Position numbers and translations under genes: made by a program
Assembly (NCBI GenBank): GCA_964019425.1
Contig: OZ025825.1
Span: 627,001-691,000 of the forward strand
Length of the DNA: 64,000 nucleotides
Direction: 5' to 3'
Origin: Flectonema sp. DT1601
Taxonomy: Eukaryota; Euglenozoa; Diplonemea; Diplonemida; Diplonemidae
Notes under the pieces: generated by a model
Told to the model about the DNA's origin: nothing
Seen by the model: only the letters and a program-made list of their open reading frames with translations
Databases searched by the model: none
Part shown: positions 63,554-64,000 of the stretch, piece by piece
How positions within the stretch are numbered: the stretch's first letter is position 1
How the letters are laid out: each line of letters begins with the position of its first letter

Positions 63554-64000
63554 ATGTCACAGCAGTGCTTTAGCTCTCCACGAAAGTTTCGAGATGAGGA
63601 CATCCCTGTTAGACTTACATACGATGATGTACTGTTAGTACCAAAGATGAGTAATATAAAAAGCAGAAGAGACGTTCACACCCGTACAATGCTATCAAAG
63701 AATGTTATGTTAAATGTTCCCATCGTTGGTGCCAACATGGACACAGTTTGTGAAGTCGATATGTCGATCGCACTCGCTAGAGCTGGCGGCATTGGAATCC
63801 TTCATAGATTCTGCAGCATAGAAGAACAATGTCAGATGGTAAGTAATGTAAAAAGAGCTCAATCATATCACATCTACAATCCACGTTCTGTATCACCAAC
63901 GAGTTCGATAAAGGAAGCCTTGGTGACTATGGAATATGACTATGGTTCGAAATATGGCATTTCATCTGTTGTCGTTCTCGAGGGTGACACTCTGGTTGGA
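63554..64000 (+). CDS. IMPDH: Inosine-5'-monophosphate dehydrogenase, N-terminal part (runs off the window)
   Basis: An open frame starts at ATG 63554 and continues to the right edge (149 residues seen). LTYDDVLLVP is the IMPDH/GMPR opening motif, VGANMDTVCE matches the conserved (S/A)NMDTV, and AGGIGILHRF the IMPDH GGIG(V/I)IH. After about residue 100, SVSPTSSIKEALVTM and ISSVVVLEGDTLVG form the first CBS motif, so this is IMPDH rather than GMP reductase. IMPDH makes XMP from IMP, the committed step to guanine nucleotides. The catalytic Cys loop lies beyond the window. Confidence 0.9.
   Translation, partial: MSQQCFSSPRKFRDEDIPVRLTYDDVLLVPKMSNIKSRRDVHTRTMLSKNVMLNVPIVGANMDTVCEVDMSIALARAGGIGILHRFCSIEEQCQMVSNVKRAQSYHIYNPRSVSPTSSIKEALVTMEYDYGSKYGISSVVVLEGDTLVG

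Overview
This window looks like a piece of a euglenozoan-type protist nuclear genome (a kinetoplastid, diplonemid or euglenid relative). Four signs point there. (1) All 23 genes I support lie on the + strand over 64 kb, as in a polycistronic directional gene cluster. (2) Most starts follow closely on a T-rich tract and an AG, as expected for spliced-leader trans-splicing acceptors; no spliced-leader gene is in the window, so this is inferred. (3) One protein (17206-19443) is a paraflagellar-rod (PFR) family protein. (4) The gene at 4352 carries a short helical module that is common in kinetoplastid proteins. The genetic code is standard: TAA, TAG and TGA all end genes. Long A and T runs fill the intergenic DNA. 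At least 14 short cis introns with GT-AG ends (5' sites mostly GTATG or GTTTG) interrupt nine of the genes.

Layout. 1-6255: the 3' end of a Lys-rich protein, a Golgi-type glycosyltransferase, and a ubiquitin-like/Lys-Ala-Pro-rich protein. 6898-19443: a giant ASH/MSP-domain ciliary protein, a YIPF1/2-like Golgi protein, a multiple inositol polyphosphate phosphatase, and the PFR-SH3 protein. 19919-29960: a small type I membrane protein, the F1-ATPase assembly factor ATP11, an RRM/CCHC RNA-binding protein, a transportin-like importin, and a UIM-repeat protein. 30974-32764: an AKT-like PH/AGC kinase, followed by a gene-poor 4.5 kb. 37242-42687: a mitochondrial PEPCK-like protein without a P-loop and a large multi-pass surface protein. 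42688-47722: a gene-poor 5 kb holding a terminal-inverted-repeat element and small dispersed repeats. 47723-64000: a small mitochondrial-type protein, two coiled-coil or unknown proteins, a PHO84-like phosphate transporter whose intron holds 79 CAA triplets, a protein of unknown class, a GH43-like secreted protein flanked by direct repeats and carrying a frame break, an EF-hand/WD40 protein, a zinc-finger protein, and the 5' part of IMP dehydrogenase.

Functionally the genes are a mixture, as usual in such clusters: flagellar structure (ASH protein, PFR-SH3, EF-hand/WD40), secretory pathway (glycosyltransferase, YIPF, phosphatase), mitochondrion (ATP11, PEPCK-like, the 107-residue protein), nuclear transport and RNA binding, phosphate and inositol metabolism, and signalling. 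The points most worth following up are the CAA-repeat intron that ends at its own splice acceptor, the PEPCK-fold protein without its nucleotide-binding loop, the contrast between cis and trans splice acceptors, and the repeat-flanked GH43-like gene.
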